A DNA stretch of 64,000 nucleotides from CAZCCC01 sp964535715. Lineage in GTDB: Bacteria; Patescibacteriota; Patescibacteriia; Buchananbacterales; UBA6539. The stretch covers positions 1-64,000 of the forward strand of contig CAZHUO010000003.1 of assembly GCA_964535715.1 (NCBI GenBank), given 5' to 3'. Of the stretch, positions 1 through 8,804 are shown one piece after another. The notes under the pieces are model-generated. The model had not been told where the DNA came from. It saw only the letters and a list, made by a program, of their open reading frames with translations, and searched no databases. Every line of letters begins with the position of its first letter. Positions within the stretch are counted from its first letter, which is position 1. The position numbers and the translations under genes are program-made.

Positions 1-105
1 GGGATGAAAACACCGAAGGAATTTGCTATGTCGCATTTGACATGAAAGAGAACGTGGGGTGGACATTTTTTGAAAAATGTGCTATTATGCTTTGTTGCCT
101 GAATT

Positions 106-114
106 TGGTATAAT
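106..114 (+). promoter_or_regulatory. Extended -10 promoter of the first gene
   Basis: TGGTATAAT is a perfect extended -10 (TGnTATAAT). No good -35 hexamer is seen at 17 nt, as is usual for extended -10 promoters. Predicted transcription start is near 121, giving a leader of about 50 nt before the ATG at 172. Confidence 0.6.
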
Positions 115-171
115 TTAGGTGGTTCTTTTAATGAAGTTTGTCGCAACTACAACCCTATAGGAGGAGTCAAA

Positions 172-1161
172 ATGAACGGAACTGTGTCAGTTAAACAGTC
201 TGTCAAAACGGCTCCTTCAGTTCAGGGAGCCGTAAAGAAACGCAGCTGGCTGAAAGCCGTAAAGCTACACGTCAGGCGCATTGCCATTGAGATGTTGAAT
301 CTCTTGATCAACCATGATTTGTTGTTCTGGTTGGTTGGGGTGATCAACAAGAGGATTGACCTGATCGAATCCGTATTCCTGGTCTATCCGGCGAATGAGA
401 AATATGCGCTGGCGTATGTGTACCCATGTCGTCTACCAAAGGTAAAGTGGAATCCCATCCCCGGCGGACTGTTGTGGCAAAACGGTAAGTTGACCGTAAT
501 GTTCATGATCTCCGCCACTAATGGCCAATTCACTGATCCGCAGAATACGGAAAATCTCCGTCGAATGTCCGATCGAATGGAAAGACTGCGCCGGTTGTTT
601 GGTGCCAGAAGAAAGACATTCGCCGGAATCGTACCCGGAGTTCTGTGTTCAAGGAGAATCATTAGAGAAGCTCCGGAAGCGGATTTAACCGCCCAGGCGG
701 TTCGCCAGGCAATCGATTCGGTGAAAGCCGAAGAGTCACTTGGCGACGAGGTGCCGATCATTGTTCTTGGAGGCAGAGGTTTCATTGGCCGTCGGGTGGT
801 TAAACTGCTTGAAACCTCAAACGTCTTCAGCATTGATTCGTCAGACGGTCAGGGCAGCAAGGATTGGCCAGACCACCTTCACGGACGGCGAGTCATCGTG
901 ATCAACATCACTCTCAATAATGCCCTTAAGGATTACCTTGACGTAATCTGGCCGGGTACGGTGGTGATTAACGAGGTCTATCCTGAACCGAACTCGGCTA
1001 TTCTGGAGAGGCTGAAGAACAACGGCTGCAGTTGCTATCACGTGGTTGGTGTCGGTGCCAACTCCATTCCGTCTTTCCCGGCGGCTTATCATGGAGCGAT
1101 TCCTTGTTGTGCGGCTTGGCCTTCGCCAGAAATGAAGGTCGTCGTGCGAAGAATCGTTTGA
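172..1161 (+). CDS. Unknown protein with Rossmann-like nucleotide-binding motif
   Basis: A 329-residue soluble protein that I do not recognise. The C-terminal half contains GGRGFIG (residues 200-206) after a hydrophobic strand, the pattern of a dinucleotide-binding Rossmann turn, and the strand-rich C-terminus includes the Cys-containing stretch GAIPCCAAW. The overall plan, an N-terminal domain followed by a late Rossmann turn, is reminiscent of acyl-ACP reductase or shikimate-dehydrogenase-like folds, but this is only a resemblance. The start is firm: AGGAGGAG lies at 159-166, 5 nt before the ATG. The gene is monocistronic, with its own promoter and terminator. Its base composition is clearly richer in GC than the AT-rich genes that follow (the 60-base line from 601 is about half G+C), which may mean transfer or high-expression codon use. 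Confidence 0.75.
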   Translation: MNGTVSVKQSVKTAPSVQGAVKKRSWLKAVKLHVRRIAIEMLNLLINHDLLFWLVGVINKRIDLIESVFLVYPANEKYALAYVYPCRLPKVKWNPIPGGLLWQNGKLTVMFMISATNGQFTDPQNTENLRRMSDRMERLRRLFGARRKTFAGIVPGVLCSRRIIREAPEADLTAQAVRQAIDSVKAEESLGDEVPIIVLGGRGFIGRRVVKLLETSNVFSIDSSDGQGSKDWPDHLHGRRVIVINITLNNALKDYLDVIWPGTVVINEVYPEPNSAILERLKNNGCSCYHVVGVGANSIPSFPAAYHGAIPCCAAWPSPEMKVVVRRIV

Positions 1162-1197
1162 CGGGCGGGTGTCTTTTCGAAGATGCCCGTCTTTTTT
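1161..1197 (+). terminator. Intrinsic terminator
   Basis: Stem of ACGGGC with GCCCGT, inner stem TCTT/AAGA closed by a TTCG tetraloop, followed by a run of T. It starts at the stop codon of the upstream gene. Confidence 0.85.
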
Positions 1198-1214
1198 ATT
1201 AATTTAAAATGTTG

Positions 1215-1220
1215 TATAAT
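1215..1220 (+). promoter_or_regulatory. -10 box of the histidine kinase gene
   Basis: TATAAT ends 19 nt before the ATG at 1240, so the predicted leader is only about a dozen bases. A weak AAGGA lies just after the box. Confidence 0.5.
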
Positions 1221-1239
1221 AAGGATATATTAGTAAAAT

Positions 1240-3570
1240 ATGAGCATACTTTTTGATAAAATTAACATTTTATTGCTAATTACCGCTTCATTAAATTTTT
1301 TCTTAGGGTTTATTATTTTTTTTAATGGCCGTAACAAAAAGATTAATATTGTTTATACTTTAAATATTGTAACAATTATCAGCTGGGTTTTAGGGATGGT
1401 TTTATACCGCTCAGCTCCTTTAGAAACAAGCCTATTTTGGTGTACCATTTTATATATTGCACCAACCTTGATTGCCGGCAGTTTCTTATATTTTACTTAT
1501 ATCTTTCCAACAAAAATCGATCAAAATGTTCCCCTGAAGAGTGCCGTGATATTTTTGATAAATGCAATAATTATAATAATGTTAGCATGGCCTGGGTTGA
1601 TCATTAAAGCGGTTAACATTAATCCTGGATTTGAAAAAGAAATTATATTTACCAAAGTTTATTGGTTTTATTTTTTATATATTGCCGGATTTTTTTCTTA
1701 TGGTTTTCAAAGGCTATTTTTGCGGTATTTAAAGAGTGCCGGGATAGAGCGCCTGCAAATTCTTTATTTTTTATTGGGATATGCCATAGCTTCCAATTTA
1801 GCATTTGTGACTAATTTGATAATGCCATGGATAGGTTATTTCTTTTTGAATTGGCTCGGTCAAGTATTTACAGTGGCTATGGTTGGATTTACTACATATG
1901 CCATTCTTCGTTATCGCCTGATGGATATTCGTATTGTCGCTAGGAAACTTTTTATTTATATTGGAATTGCCGGCTTTACTTACGGCATTTTTTATTTTTT
2001 GATCTGGGTTTATAACCATGCGTTTGGAAGTGTATTTTCTTCAGCTTCATATATCACTGGTTTGGTTGTGGCTCCACTCTTTGTTTTGGCATTTTATAGT
2101 TTGGATAGATATTTAAAGATTTTTGCAAACAAATATCTTTTTGTTTCTCTGTATAATTATCAAGATACTATAAGTAAACTAACCAACAAACTGAATTATT
2201 ATATTGATCTTAATGAAATTATAGACTTGATTGTTGATACTATCAAAAAAACAATGCAATTAGATCGTGCTGGTGTTTTATTGGTTAATTCACAAACAAA
2301 TCCGACTAAATATCAAATTGCCAAAGTGATTGGTTTTAATCGTCAAAACGGTATTTCATTGGTTCAAGATAATTTTCTTACAAAGTATTTGTCCAAAACA
2401 CAGAAACTATTGGTTAGAGATGAACTTAATTTTTTAGCTAGAAATTTTAAAACCATTGAGGAAAAACAAAATTTTGAGAAACTGTATGATCATATGAAGC
2501 ATATTGAAGCGTCTATATGCCTACCCTTAATGAGCAATAAGAAATTGATTGGCATTATCGTCTTAGGGTCAAAAGTATCAGGTGATGCCTACAGCAAGGA
2601 AGATTTGGAATTACTAAATACACTTGCCAATCAGGCCGGTATTGCCGTTGACAATGCCAGACTTTACAAAGAGGTTCAGGATTTCAGTAAAACTTTAAAG
2701 CAAAAAGTTAATGAGCAGACCAAAGAAATTAAAACCCAAAGCAAAGATATTGAGGAAAAAAACAATTACCTTCAGGAATTACTTAACATGAAAACCGATT
2801 TTTTGCGGGTAGTAAACCATCAATTAAATACGCCTTTGGCGGTAATGAAAGGTTATTTTTCCATGATGGAAGAAGGATCGTATCCGAAAGAAAAAGCGAT
2901 GAAATCGGTCAAAGGCGGGTTGGAAAGAATCAGTTCAACGGTGTCCGACTTCTGGGATGCCTATGAGCTTGAAGGCGAAAGAATGAATATGGAGCCGCAA
3001 AAAACCGATATCACCGAAATCGTCAACCATTTGATTCCGGAAAAGCAGAAGCTGCAGTTGGCTCAGGAAAGAAATTTGGAAGTATCGGTTAAAAAGCCGG
3101 ATTTTTCCGCCAGAGGCGGATCCGCCTTTGGCGGAAAAATACCCATTGTTTGGTGCGACTACAAAAAAACCGCTCATGTGATTTCCAACCTTTTGGATAA
3201 TGCCGTTTATTATACCCGCAAAGGTTCGGTTACTCTTTCATATGAAATGGCAGGTAAAGATTATTTGAAAATTAATATCAAAGACACCGGAGTGGGCATA
3301 TCAGAAGAAGGCAAAAAAAAGCTTTTTCAGAAATTCTCCCGCGGGCAAAACGCCACCGATCTTCGGCCTGACGGTTCTGGACTTGGACTTTTTATTGCCA
3401 AAAAAATCGTAGAGGGAAACAACGGGGAAATATCTTGTTTCAGCGAAGGCATAAATAAGGGTTCAACTTTCAGCTTTACATTACCCGTTTATAAAAATCA
3501 ACAATCAATCGCAGGACAGGAAAAGCCGGTTACCAGAGAAAAAAAGATTGTCATATTTGACCAAGATTAA
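1240..3570 (+). CDS. Membrane sensor histidine kinase (7TM-like, GAF, HisKA, HATPase)
   Basis: A 776-residue hybrid-free sensor kinase. The first ~250 residues are seven or eight hydrophobic segments like the N-terminal 7TM sensor module of histidine kinases. A GAF domain follows (about 315-480), then a coiled coil (485-515) and a HisKA dimerisation helix with the phospho-acceptor His527 in VNHQLNTP. The ATPase domain shows the N box (from 648, NLLDNA), G1 DTGVGI (682) and G2 GSGLGLFI (712). It ends in a normal HATPase fold with no receiver. The receiver gene starts 19 nt downstream, so the two probably form a two-component pair; the signal is unknown. Odd feature: a 40-bp near-perfect palindrome is translated in frame between HisKA and HATPase (residues about 621-634). 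Confidence 0.92.
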   Translation: MSILFDKINILLLITASLNFFLGFIIFFNGRNKKINIVYTLNIVTIISWVLGMVLYRSAPLETSLFWCTILYIAPTLIAGSFLYFTYIFPTKIDQNVPLKSAVIFLINAIIIIMLAWPGLIIKAVNINPGFEKEIIFTKVYWFYFLYIAGFFSYGFQRLFLRYLKSAGIERLQILYFLLGYAIASNLAFVTNLIMPWIGYFFLNWLGQVFTVAMVGFTTYAILRYRLMDIRIVARKLFIYIGIAGFTYGIFYFLIWVYNHAFGSVFSSASYITGLVVAPLFVLAFYSLDRYLKIFANKYLFVSLYNYQDTISKLTNKLNYYIDLNEIIDLIVDTIKKTMQLDRAGVLLVNSQTNPTKYQIAKVIGFNRQNGISLVQDNFLTKYLSKTQKLLVRDELNFLARNFKTIEEKQNFEKLYDHMKHIEASICLPLMSNKKLIGIIVLGSKVSGDAYSKEDLELLNTLANQAGIAVDNARLYKEVQDFSKTLKQKVNEQTKEIKTQSKDIEEKNNYLQELLNMKTDFLRVVNHQLNTPLAVMKGYFSMMEEGSYPKEKAMKSVKGGLERISSTVSDFWDAYELEGERMNMEPQKTDITEIVNHLIPEKQKLQLAQERNLEVSVKKPDFSARGGSAFGGKIPIVWCDYKKTAHVISNLLDNAVYYTRKGSVTLSYEMAGKDYLKINIKDTGVGISEEGKKKLFQKFSRGQNATDLRPDGSGLGLFIAKKIVEGNNGEISCFSEGINKGSTFSFTLPVYKNQQSIAGQEKPVTREKKIVIFDQD
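3101..3140. repeat. In-frame palindromic repeat inside the kinase gene
   Basis: Two 20-nt arms, each centred on TCCGCC.GGCGGA, are reverse complements with one mismatch and meet at 3120/3121. Translation gives a Gly/Ser/Ala-rich linker. Related words (CTCCGCCATAGG, CTCTGGCGGA) occur at 15937-15986 and 45656-45710, so this is a member of a dispersed family. Confidence 0.85.
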
Positions 3571-3589
3571 TTAATTTCTAAATAAATAT

Positions 3590-4033
3590 ATGAAACCCAC
3601 TAACATAATGAAATCAGACAAAGGCCGGATCCTTTTGGTTGAAGACGAACAGGGCTTGGTTGATATTTACCATGATTTTTTACTGAACAACGGCTATGAT
3701 TTTTTATCTACCAAAAATATTGAAGAAGCTTTGATGCTAACCGAGTTTGAACAGCCAGATTTGGTTTTGCTTGATATCATTATCCCCAAGCCGGAAAACA
3801 CGATTGCCGAACAGGGCTGGGAATACTTGGAGGCGGTAAAAAAGAATCCTAAGACCAAGGACATTCCAATTGTAATTTTCACCAATCTTGATACCCACCG
3901 AGACAGGGTAAGAAGCCAAGAAATGGGCGCAGTGGCTTATATTTTCAAAAGAGACTGTACGCCAAGAGAAGTGATGGAGGCAATTGACAAAATAATTAAA
4001 AAGGATACAGAGAATAAAAAGAAGAAAAAGTAG
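3590..4033 (+). CDS. Single-domain response regulator (receiver)
   Basis: A 147-residue CheY-like receiver with no output domain. Acidic pair in LLVEDE, phospho-acceptor Asp62 in VLLDIIIP, switch Thr in IFTN and the conserved Lys in YIFKRD are all present. A short insertion after the Asp loop (around PENTIAEQGW) is longer than in CheY. Encoded 19 nt after the sensor kinase and probably its partner; output must be by protein-protein contact. The Lys-rich C-terminal tail (TENKKKKK) is unstructured. A second ATG six codons in is possible; neither has a clear ribosome binding site. Confidence 0.9.
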   Translation: MKPTNIMKSDKGRILLVEDEQGLVDIYHDFLLNNGYDFLSTKNIEEALMLTEFEQPDLVLLDIIIPKPENTIAEQGWEYLEAVKKNPKTKDIPIVIFTNLDTHRDRVRSQEMGAVAYIFKRDCTPREVMEAIDKIIKKDTENKKKKK

Positions 4034-4088
4034 TTTGACGGTACAGTCTATTTTTATTAAAATAAAAGCACAATTAACAAATCAACAC

Positions 4089-4117
4089 AGCGCGCCATTT
4101 TTTGCGCGTTTTATTTT
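4089..4117 (+). terminator. Intrinsic terminator after the two-component pair
   Basis: CGCGC/GCGCG stem with an 8-nt loop, followed by TTTTATTTT. Confidence 0.6.
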
Positions 4118-4183
4118 AACAATTGACGGTTCGAGGAATAAAGAGTATATTAATATGATGCTTTTTCCTGGTTTATTTTCTAG

Positions 4184-4189
4184 TATAAT
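4184..4189 (+). promoter_or_regulatory. -10 box of the glycosyltransferase cluster
   Basis: TATAAT 24 nt before the ATG at 4214. It is the only convincing promoter before pheS, so it probably drives all genes from 4214 to 11795. Confidence 0.5.
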
Positions 4190-4213
4190 TGATTTAATTT
4201 TTAATAATTTACA

Positions 4214-5446
4214 ATGACTCAAGTGAATAAAAAAGGTAATGTTTTAATGGGTGCTCAATTTTGGGCGTACGGCCCGGCTGGCAAAGCGAATGCCATCGCC
4301 CATGAATTAAAAAATTTAGGCATCAGAGTGGATTTTGTTGGTGCCGAAACATCATACCAGCTGTGTAAAGCCTCTGGCCATTTTAATAATTTATATAATT
4401 TTAATTCCGGTCCACGTTTGGATAAATTCCCCAATTATCAAGTTGTTGTTTCGGTTATGGATCCATATCTTGCCTTATGGGCTTACAAGAGGAAACTTCC
4501 ATTAATTTATGCAGATAGTATGTCATGGTTTTGGCGCTGGAAAGATATAAATTCTACTTCTGTTAAAAATTTTTTAGTTCATGTTGAAGATATTGGTTTC
4601 AACGAGGGTTGTAAAATATTAGATGAGTTTCAGCCAGATCAACGTCAGCTTTTTGCCCATTTGATCTCTGATAAGATTTTGGGGCAAGGCAATCCTCAGG
4701 TCGTAAGTGAAACGAAAGATAAGGCTTCAAACGCTGGTTCAATGATTGATTTAAACTATATTAAGAAGACAAACAGAGATACTTTGTTAATTTCTTTAAG
4801 TGGTGGCATCTCGCCAGCCACTGACCTTGAAGCGGCTTTGAAGTATACAAAATTAATTATAGATTTATTAGAGAATAGACTTGAAAAGTGGCCTGGTGCT
4901 AAACGCTTTGTTATAACTGGTCATCCTTTAGTAATTTCTAAATTCAAAAATTATCCAAAGATTCTAAAACCGACGGCTCTTTCCCAACCTGATTTTTTGA
5001 AAGAATTAAATCGGGCAGTGGCCGTGTTAGTGCCATGCGGATTTACAACCATTTACGAATCTTTAGCTTATGGTGCGCCCGTTGCTTTTCTGCCCGAGAA
5101 TCATAATGGTCATGTTTATGAATATTTAACCATTACTAAGGGTATAGATGATCTAGGTAAAAAAGAAAAAGTTTTTCCGCATGCGTTATTTTGCATTAAG
5201 GACGCTGATTTAAATAAGATTAAACCGATTGAGGAATCAATGGATCTGATAAAGAATTATACTAATCAATATTTTAATTCAGCTGATTTTAAAAATTATT
5301 ATTTGAATAAAGTTGACTGGTGGCTTGATTATTTTAAAAATGCCAGGACGATTTATGCCAATCAGAGAAAACAGATTTTGACAACCATCCCCGACTTTCG
5401 AGGAGCGGTTAGGGTAGCAAAGGCCGCTGCTAAAATTATTAAATAG
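4214..5446 (+). CDS. GT-B-type glycosyltransferase, function unassigned
   Basis: A 410-residue protein of MurG/UGT shape. The N-terminal half (GAQFWAYGPAGKANAIAHEL) looks like the acceptor-binding Rossmann domain. The C-terminal half carries the nucleotide-sugar-domain pattern: a strand-turn SLSGGISPATD, then VITGHP, then a donor-site helix region with PCGFTTIYESLAYGAPVAFLP, which matches the G..T..E....G.P...P arrangement of GT-B enzymes. First gene of a tight co-directional cluster (next start 1 nt after its stop). Likely transfers a sugar in making a surface glycan; donor and acceptor cannot be read from sequence. It could also be an epimerase-like GT-B protein. Confidence 0.7.
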   Translation: MTQVNKKGNVLMGAQFWAYGPAGKANAIAHELKNLGIRVDFVGAETSYQLCKASGHFNNLYNFNSGPRLDKFPNYQVVVSVMDPYLALWAYKRKLPLIYADSMSWFWRWKDINSTSVKNFLVHVEDIGFNEGCKILDEFQPDQRQLFAHLISDKILGQGNPQVVSETKDKASNAGSMIDLNYIKKTNRDTLLISLSGGISPATDLEAALKYTKLIIDLLENRLEKWPGAKRFVITGHPLVISKFKNYPKILKPTALSQPDFLKELNRAVAVLVPCGFTTIYESLAYGAPVAFLPENHNGHVYEYLTITKGIDDLGKKEKVFPHALFCIKDADLNKIKPIEESMDLIKNYTNQYFNSADFKNYYLNKVDWWLDYFKNARTIYANQRKQILTTIPDFRGAVRVAKAAAKIIK

Positions 5447-5447
5447 T

Positions 5448-6407
5448 ATGAAAAAAATATTATATTTAGGTACATCCCAGTTTTCCGAAATGATGAACAC
5501 CGAAAGGTGGCAGCTTACTAACGGAATGATTAAGACCGAAAGCTTTATCTTTTTTGATCTAAAACAACGTCAAGAAAAAAATATAGATTTATACAAATTA
5601 TGGGTCAAAAATAATAGACCCAGTTTTATTATACTGGAAGATTACGATTGGGCTCATAAATTAGATTTGCCACTTGAATATATTAACGCGGACAAGGTTC
5701 CCGTTCCTGTTTTGGGTTTTATTGCAGATTATTGGTATGATCCGAAAGAGAAGCTGGAATATTATGTTAAAAATAATATTAAGGGTTTGATTGCGATTCA
5801 CGAAGCAGCAAATCAGTATATCAATGAAAATTTTGGTCAACAGATCAAAAAGATATTTAATATACCATTTTCCATTGATGGAAATGAATTTTCGGATAAA
5901 CCCAGGCAAAAAGAATATGATATTTTATGTTCTGGCTTTATGGGAGATTTATATCCATTGCGCCAGAGAATCCGAGACATCTTAAAGCAGAATTCAAAAA
6001 TTAATACTTATTTTTTAGAACATCCCGGTTACTGGAAAAAAAATGAGAAAGTTGGCTTACGGGGCAAGGATTATTATGCGGTTATGGAAAAGGCAAAGTT
6101 CGTCATCTCAAGTACTGGAATCTATAATATCAGCGCTAGAAAACATATAGAAATAGTAGCTTCTCGGGCAAAAATACTAGGTAATATTACAGGATTTGAC
6201 GAGCATAAGATTTTTGAAAGTTTTACTTTGCCGCTGGATCGTAAAATGACCGACGAGCAAATTAACAGCTTAATTGAGGAGGGGGTTAAAAATTGGGGTT
6301 GGTCAAGTGAGAATGAGAAAAATAGGCAATTAGTTTTAAATATGCATGATCCTGCCCTTATAGCAAAATCTCTCACAGATAAATTAGAACAAGATGGTAA
6401 TGTATGA
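5448..6407 (+). CDS. Glycosyltransferase family 1-like protein (CgeB-like)
   Basis: A 319-residue protein resembling CgeB/DUF3880-type GT-B enzymes: an N-terminal Rossmann half, a central linker with the strand YDILCSGFMGDLYPLRQ, the motif HPGYW, and a C-terminal donor half with KAKFVISSTGIYNISARKH followed by EIVASRAKILG. It sits 1 nt after the first glycosyltransferase and overlaps the next gene by 4 nt (ATGA), so translational coupling is likely. Probable role is a second glycosyl transfer in the same pathway; substrate unknown. Confidence 0.65.
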   Translation: MKKILYLGTSQFSEMMNTERWQLTNGMIKTESFIFFDLKQRQEKNIDLYKLWVKNNRPSFIILEDYDWAHKLDLPLEYINADKVPVPVLGFIADYWYDPKEKLEYYVKNNIKGLIAIHEAANQYINENFGQQIKKIFNIPFSIDGNEFSDKPRQKEYDILCSGFMGDLYPLRQRIRDILKQNSKINTYFLEHPGYWKKNEKVGLRGKDYYAVMEKAKFVISSTGIYNISARKHIEIVASRAKILGNITGFDEHKIFESFTLPLDRKMTDEQINSLIEEGVKNWGWSSENEKNRQLVLNMHDPALIAKSLTDKLEQDGNV

Positions 6408-8053
6408 ATAAGCCAGATTTGAAAAAAATTAATGTTGTCATACTGGCTGCTGGTAAAGGAACCCGGATAAAAAAAGTAGCTTCTGGTACTCCAAAAGCTT
6501 TGCTTGAAATCGCCGGCATCCCAGCATTGGTTTTAATAATGAGAAGATTAATAAAGCAGGGGTTCAGGACATTTACCCTGGTTGTTAATAAGGATAATAA
6601 AAAGCAGATCGAAGATGTTGTTAAAAATGCTTTTGCCGGTGTCAACCTTAATTTGGAAGCCATCATTCAGCCTCAGTCTAAAGGCCCGGCTCACGCTTTT
6701 TTCTATGGCCTTAAAAAAGTTAATTTGGATAATGACACGTTGCTTTGCTTGTCGGATACATTATTTGATGAAGATTTACCGGTTGGCTATGATTGGGTCG
6801 GTACCTCTTTGGCAAAAGGTGTCGGTAAATGGTGCTGGGTAGAAACAACAAATAAAAAAGTTATTAATTTTTTTGACAAAATCCAACCGCCAAAGCACGT
6901 TGAAGAGGTTTTGATTGGCTTGTATTATTTTAATAATTCAAAGTTTGTTTATGATGAATTAGCTAAAATTATTAGAAGCAATTCTAAACGAGCCGAGGGG
7001 GAGTTTCAGCTTAGCCAGATACTCGATCTTTATAAAAGTAAGCATAATATAAAATCTTTTATAGTTAATAGTTGGATTGATTGTGGAACCGAAGAAAATT
7101 ATTTTAATGCACAAAAAATATATACGAATCATCGTCATTTTAACTCAATCATTATCAAAAACGGCAATTCTAATTGTTGCATCGTCAAAAAAGGCAATCA
7201 AAATAAAATACAAAATGAAATAGATTGGTTCAATTTGGCTGTTAAGCAGAATAGATTAATGGTTCCTAAGATTAGGAAGAACAGCAAGAATTCTTACAAA
7301 ATGAATTTTATTAATGATCCTCTTTTATCATCTCTGTATTTATATAATCCAATTAATATTAATGACTTTTTAAAGATAATAAGGAAGTTATACAGTTTCG
7401 CCGTTAAATATCTTTGGCGTGACGGTAAAAAATATAAAGATATTAATATAAAAAATGATTGTCAGTTGATGTACGAGAATAAGCCGTTTGAGAGATTAAT
7501 GGATTGGGAGATGTGGAGGACTTTTAAATCCATTCGGGCGATTAAAATTAATGGTAAGAATTATAGTAAACTTTATGATTTGTTGTCTAAAGCCTTGAAA
7601 TTGTCCTCATTAAACAATCATAAGCCCGTGAAGAGCTTGATTCATGGTGATTTTCATTTTGGCAATATTTTTTACAACAAAAGAAAACAATCTTTTGTAT
7701 TCATTGATCCACGCGGTAGATTTGGAAATTCCAGCGGCATGGTAGGCGATATTTATTATGATTTAGCCAAGTTGCGCCATTCATATCACGGAATGTATGA
7801 TGCGATAGTTGAGGGGCTTTATGTTTTAGATAGAAAGTCAAAAGGTAATTTTGTTTTTAAAGTCGGTCCTGTCCGTAGCCAATATATAAAAAAGATTGAT
7901 CAATTTATTTCGTCTTCGGGGTTTGATATCAGTGTGGTTAAATCTATAGAATTAGGAATTTTATTAAGCCTTATTCCATTTCATCAGGAGTCCCAAAATA
8001 ATCAATTGGCATTTTTTCTGCAAGCAGTTATGTTGGCTCAAGAATTAGTTTAA
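6404..8053 (+). CDS. Nucleotidyltransferase fused to APH/choline-kinase-like domain
   Basis: A 549-residue fusion. Residues 1-240 are a sugar-1-phosphate-type nucleotidyltransferase with the signature LAAGKGTRIKKVASGTPKAL near the N-terminus and Asp-containing metal site LCLSDT. Residues about 330-549 have the aminoglycoside/choline kinase pattern: catalytic loop HGDFHFGN (His414, Asp416, Asn421) and the metal-binding segment FIDPRG (Asp435) followed by GDIYYDLAKL. Fused kinase and cytidylyl-type transferase activities suggest that one protein phosphorylates a small substrate and activates it as a nucleotide diphosphate, as LicA and LicC do as separate enzymes for phosphocholine. The actual substrate is not readable. 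Overlaps the upstream gene by 4 nt. Confidence 0.8.
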   Translation: MNKPDLKKINVVILAAGKGTRIKKVASGTPKALLEIAGIPALVLIMRRLIKQGFRTFTLVVNKDNKKQIEDVVKNAFAGVNLNLEAIIQPQSKGPAHAFFYGLKKVNLDNDTLLCLSDTLFDEDLPVGYDWVGTSLAKGVGKWCWVETTNKKVINFFDKIQPPKHVEEVLIGLYYFNNSKFVYDELAKIIRSNSKRAEGEFQLSQILDLYKSKHNIKSFIVNSWIDCGTEENYFNAQKIYTNHRHFNSIIIKNGNSNCCIVKKGNQNKIQNEIDWFNLAVKQNRLMVPKIRKNSKNSYKMNFINDPLLSSLYLYNPININDFLKIIRKLYSFAVKYLWRDGKKYKDINIKNDCQLMYENKPFERLMDWEMWRTFKSIRAIKINGKNYSKLYDLLSKALKLSSLNNHKPVKSLIHGDFHFGNIFYNKRKQSFVFIDPRGRFGNSSGMVGDIYYDLAKLRHSYHGMYDAIVEGLYVLDRKSKGNFVFKVGPVRSQYIKKIDQFISSSGFDISVVKSIELGILLSLIPFHQESQNNQLAFFLQAVMLAQELV

Positions 8054-8060
8054 TAATAAA

Positions 8061-8792
8061 ATGAAAAAAGGGGTAACAATTATTTCATCAACCGCACAAG
8101 ATATTTTTGTTGATTCAGAAAATAAGGTTGTAAAAAAGAAAAAAGGCGGGCCAGGTTACTTTATCAGGCAAGCATTGGAAGACAGAAAGGTTCCTTTTAA
8201 TAATATCAATAAGTGGGACACTAAGATAGAATTATATTTGACCAAGTCCGGAAAACCAAACAATAAATTATTTAAGGGTAAGGTTGTAGGAGTAGTGCCT
8301 AAATTTAATTTGCCAATAAAACAGATGACGGAATATAGTATTGTTTCAACTATCGCTAATGAATGGAAATTAAGGGAAATAAAAAATTATAAAGGTAAGT
8401 TGTTTCTAGATATCCAGGGTTATGTTCGAGATCCGAAGAAATTTTCAGTTAAAAAACAATGGCCTCAAATTTCTTCTTTGGTAGAATATATTTATTGTCT
8501 TAAGGGTACAAACCAAGAGGTTAAACTTTTACCTAAAAGTGTTATCAATATTGCTAAGAAAAAATTATTGATAATAACCGACGGTTCAAATAAAGTAAAG
8601 GTGTTCCATGATAATAAGAAGTTTGAATTCAGCATTGTTAAAGTGAACAACCTTTTCGATTACATTGGTGCGGGTGATACTTTTTTCGGCCATTTTGTTG
8701 CCGGCTTATACAAAGGATTTACTATGAATAATTCGGCTAAAATTGCCATTAATAAGACTAGAATTTTTTTAGAAAATAAATTAACTATTTAA
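8061..8792 (+). CDS. PfkB/ribokinase-family small-molecule kinase
   Basis: A 243-residue protein, shorter than the usual ~300 of the family. Signature 1 is reduced to GGPGYFIRQAL; the late signature DYIGAGDTFFGHFVAG is intact, with catalytic Asp206 and the anion hole GAGD. LFLDIQGYVRDP matches the substrate/ATP lobe strand of PfkB kinases. It lies 7 nt after the nucleotidyltransferase-kinase fusion, the same kinase plus nucleotidyltransferase logic as HldE in heptose activation, so a sugar or polyol substrate is likely. The substrate itself is unknown. Confidence 0.75.
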   Translation: MKKGVTIISSTAQDIFVDSENKVVKKKKGGPGYFIRQALEDRKVPFNNINKWDTKIELYLTKSGKPNNKLFKGKVVGVVPKFNLPIKQMTEYSIVSTIANEWKLREIKNYKGKLFLDIQGYVRDPKKFSVKKQWPQISSLVEYIYCLKGTNQEVKLLPKSVINIAKKKLLIITDGSNKVKVFHDNKKFEFSIVKVNNLFDYIGAGDTFFGHFVAGLYKGFTMNNSAKIAINKTRIFLENKLTI

Positions 8793-8804
8793 TTATCAAA
8801 AACT

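Noticed and set aside
3..113. Open frame from the left edge (36 codons) as the tail of an upstream gene
   Set aside because: Too short to exceed chance, no recognisable motif, and its stop is inside the -10 box of the next gene.
4035..4217. 60-residue plus-strand ORF between the receiver and glycosyltransferase genes
   Set aside because: It contains the terminator hairpin and the -10 box of the next operon and has no ribosome binding site.
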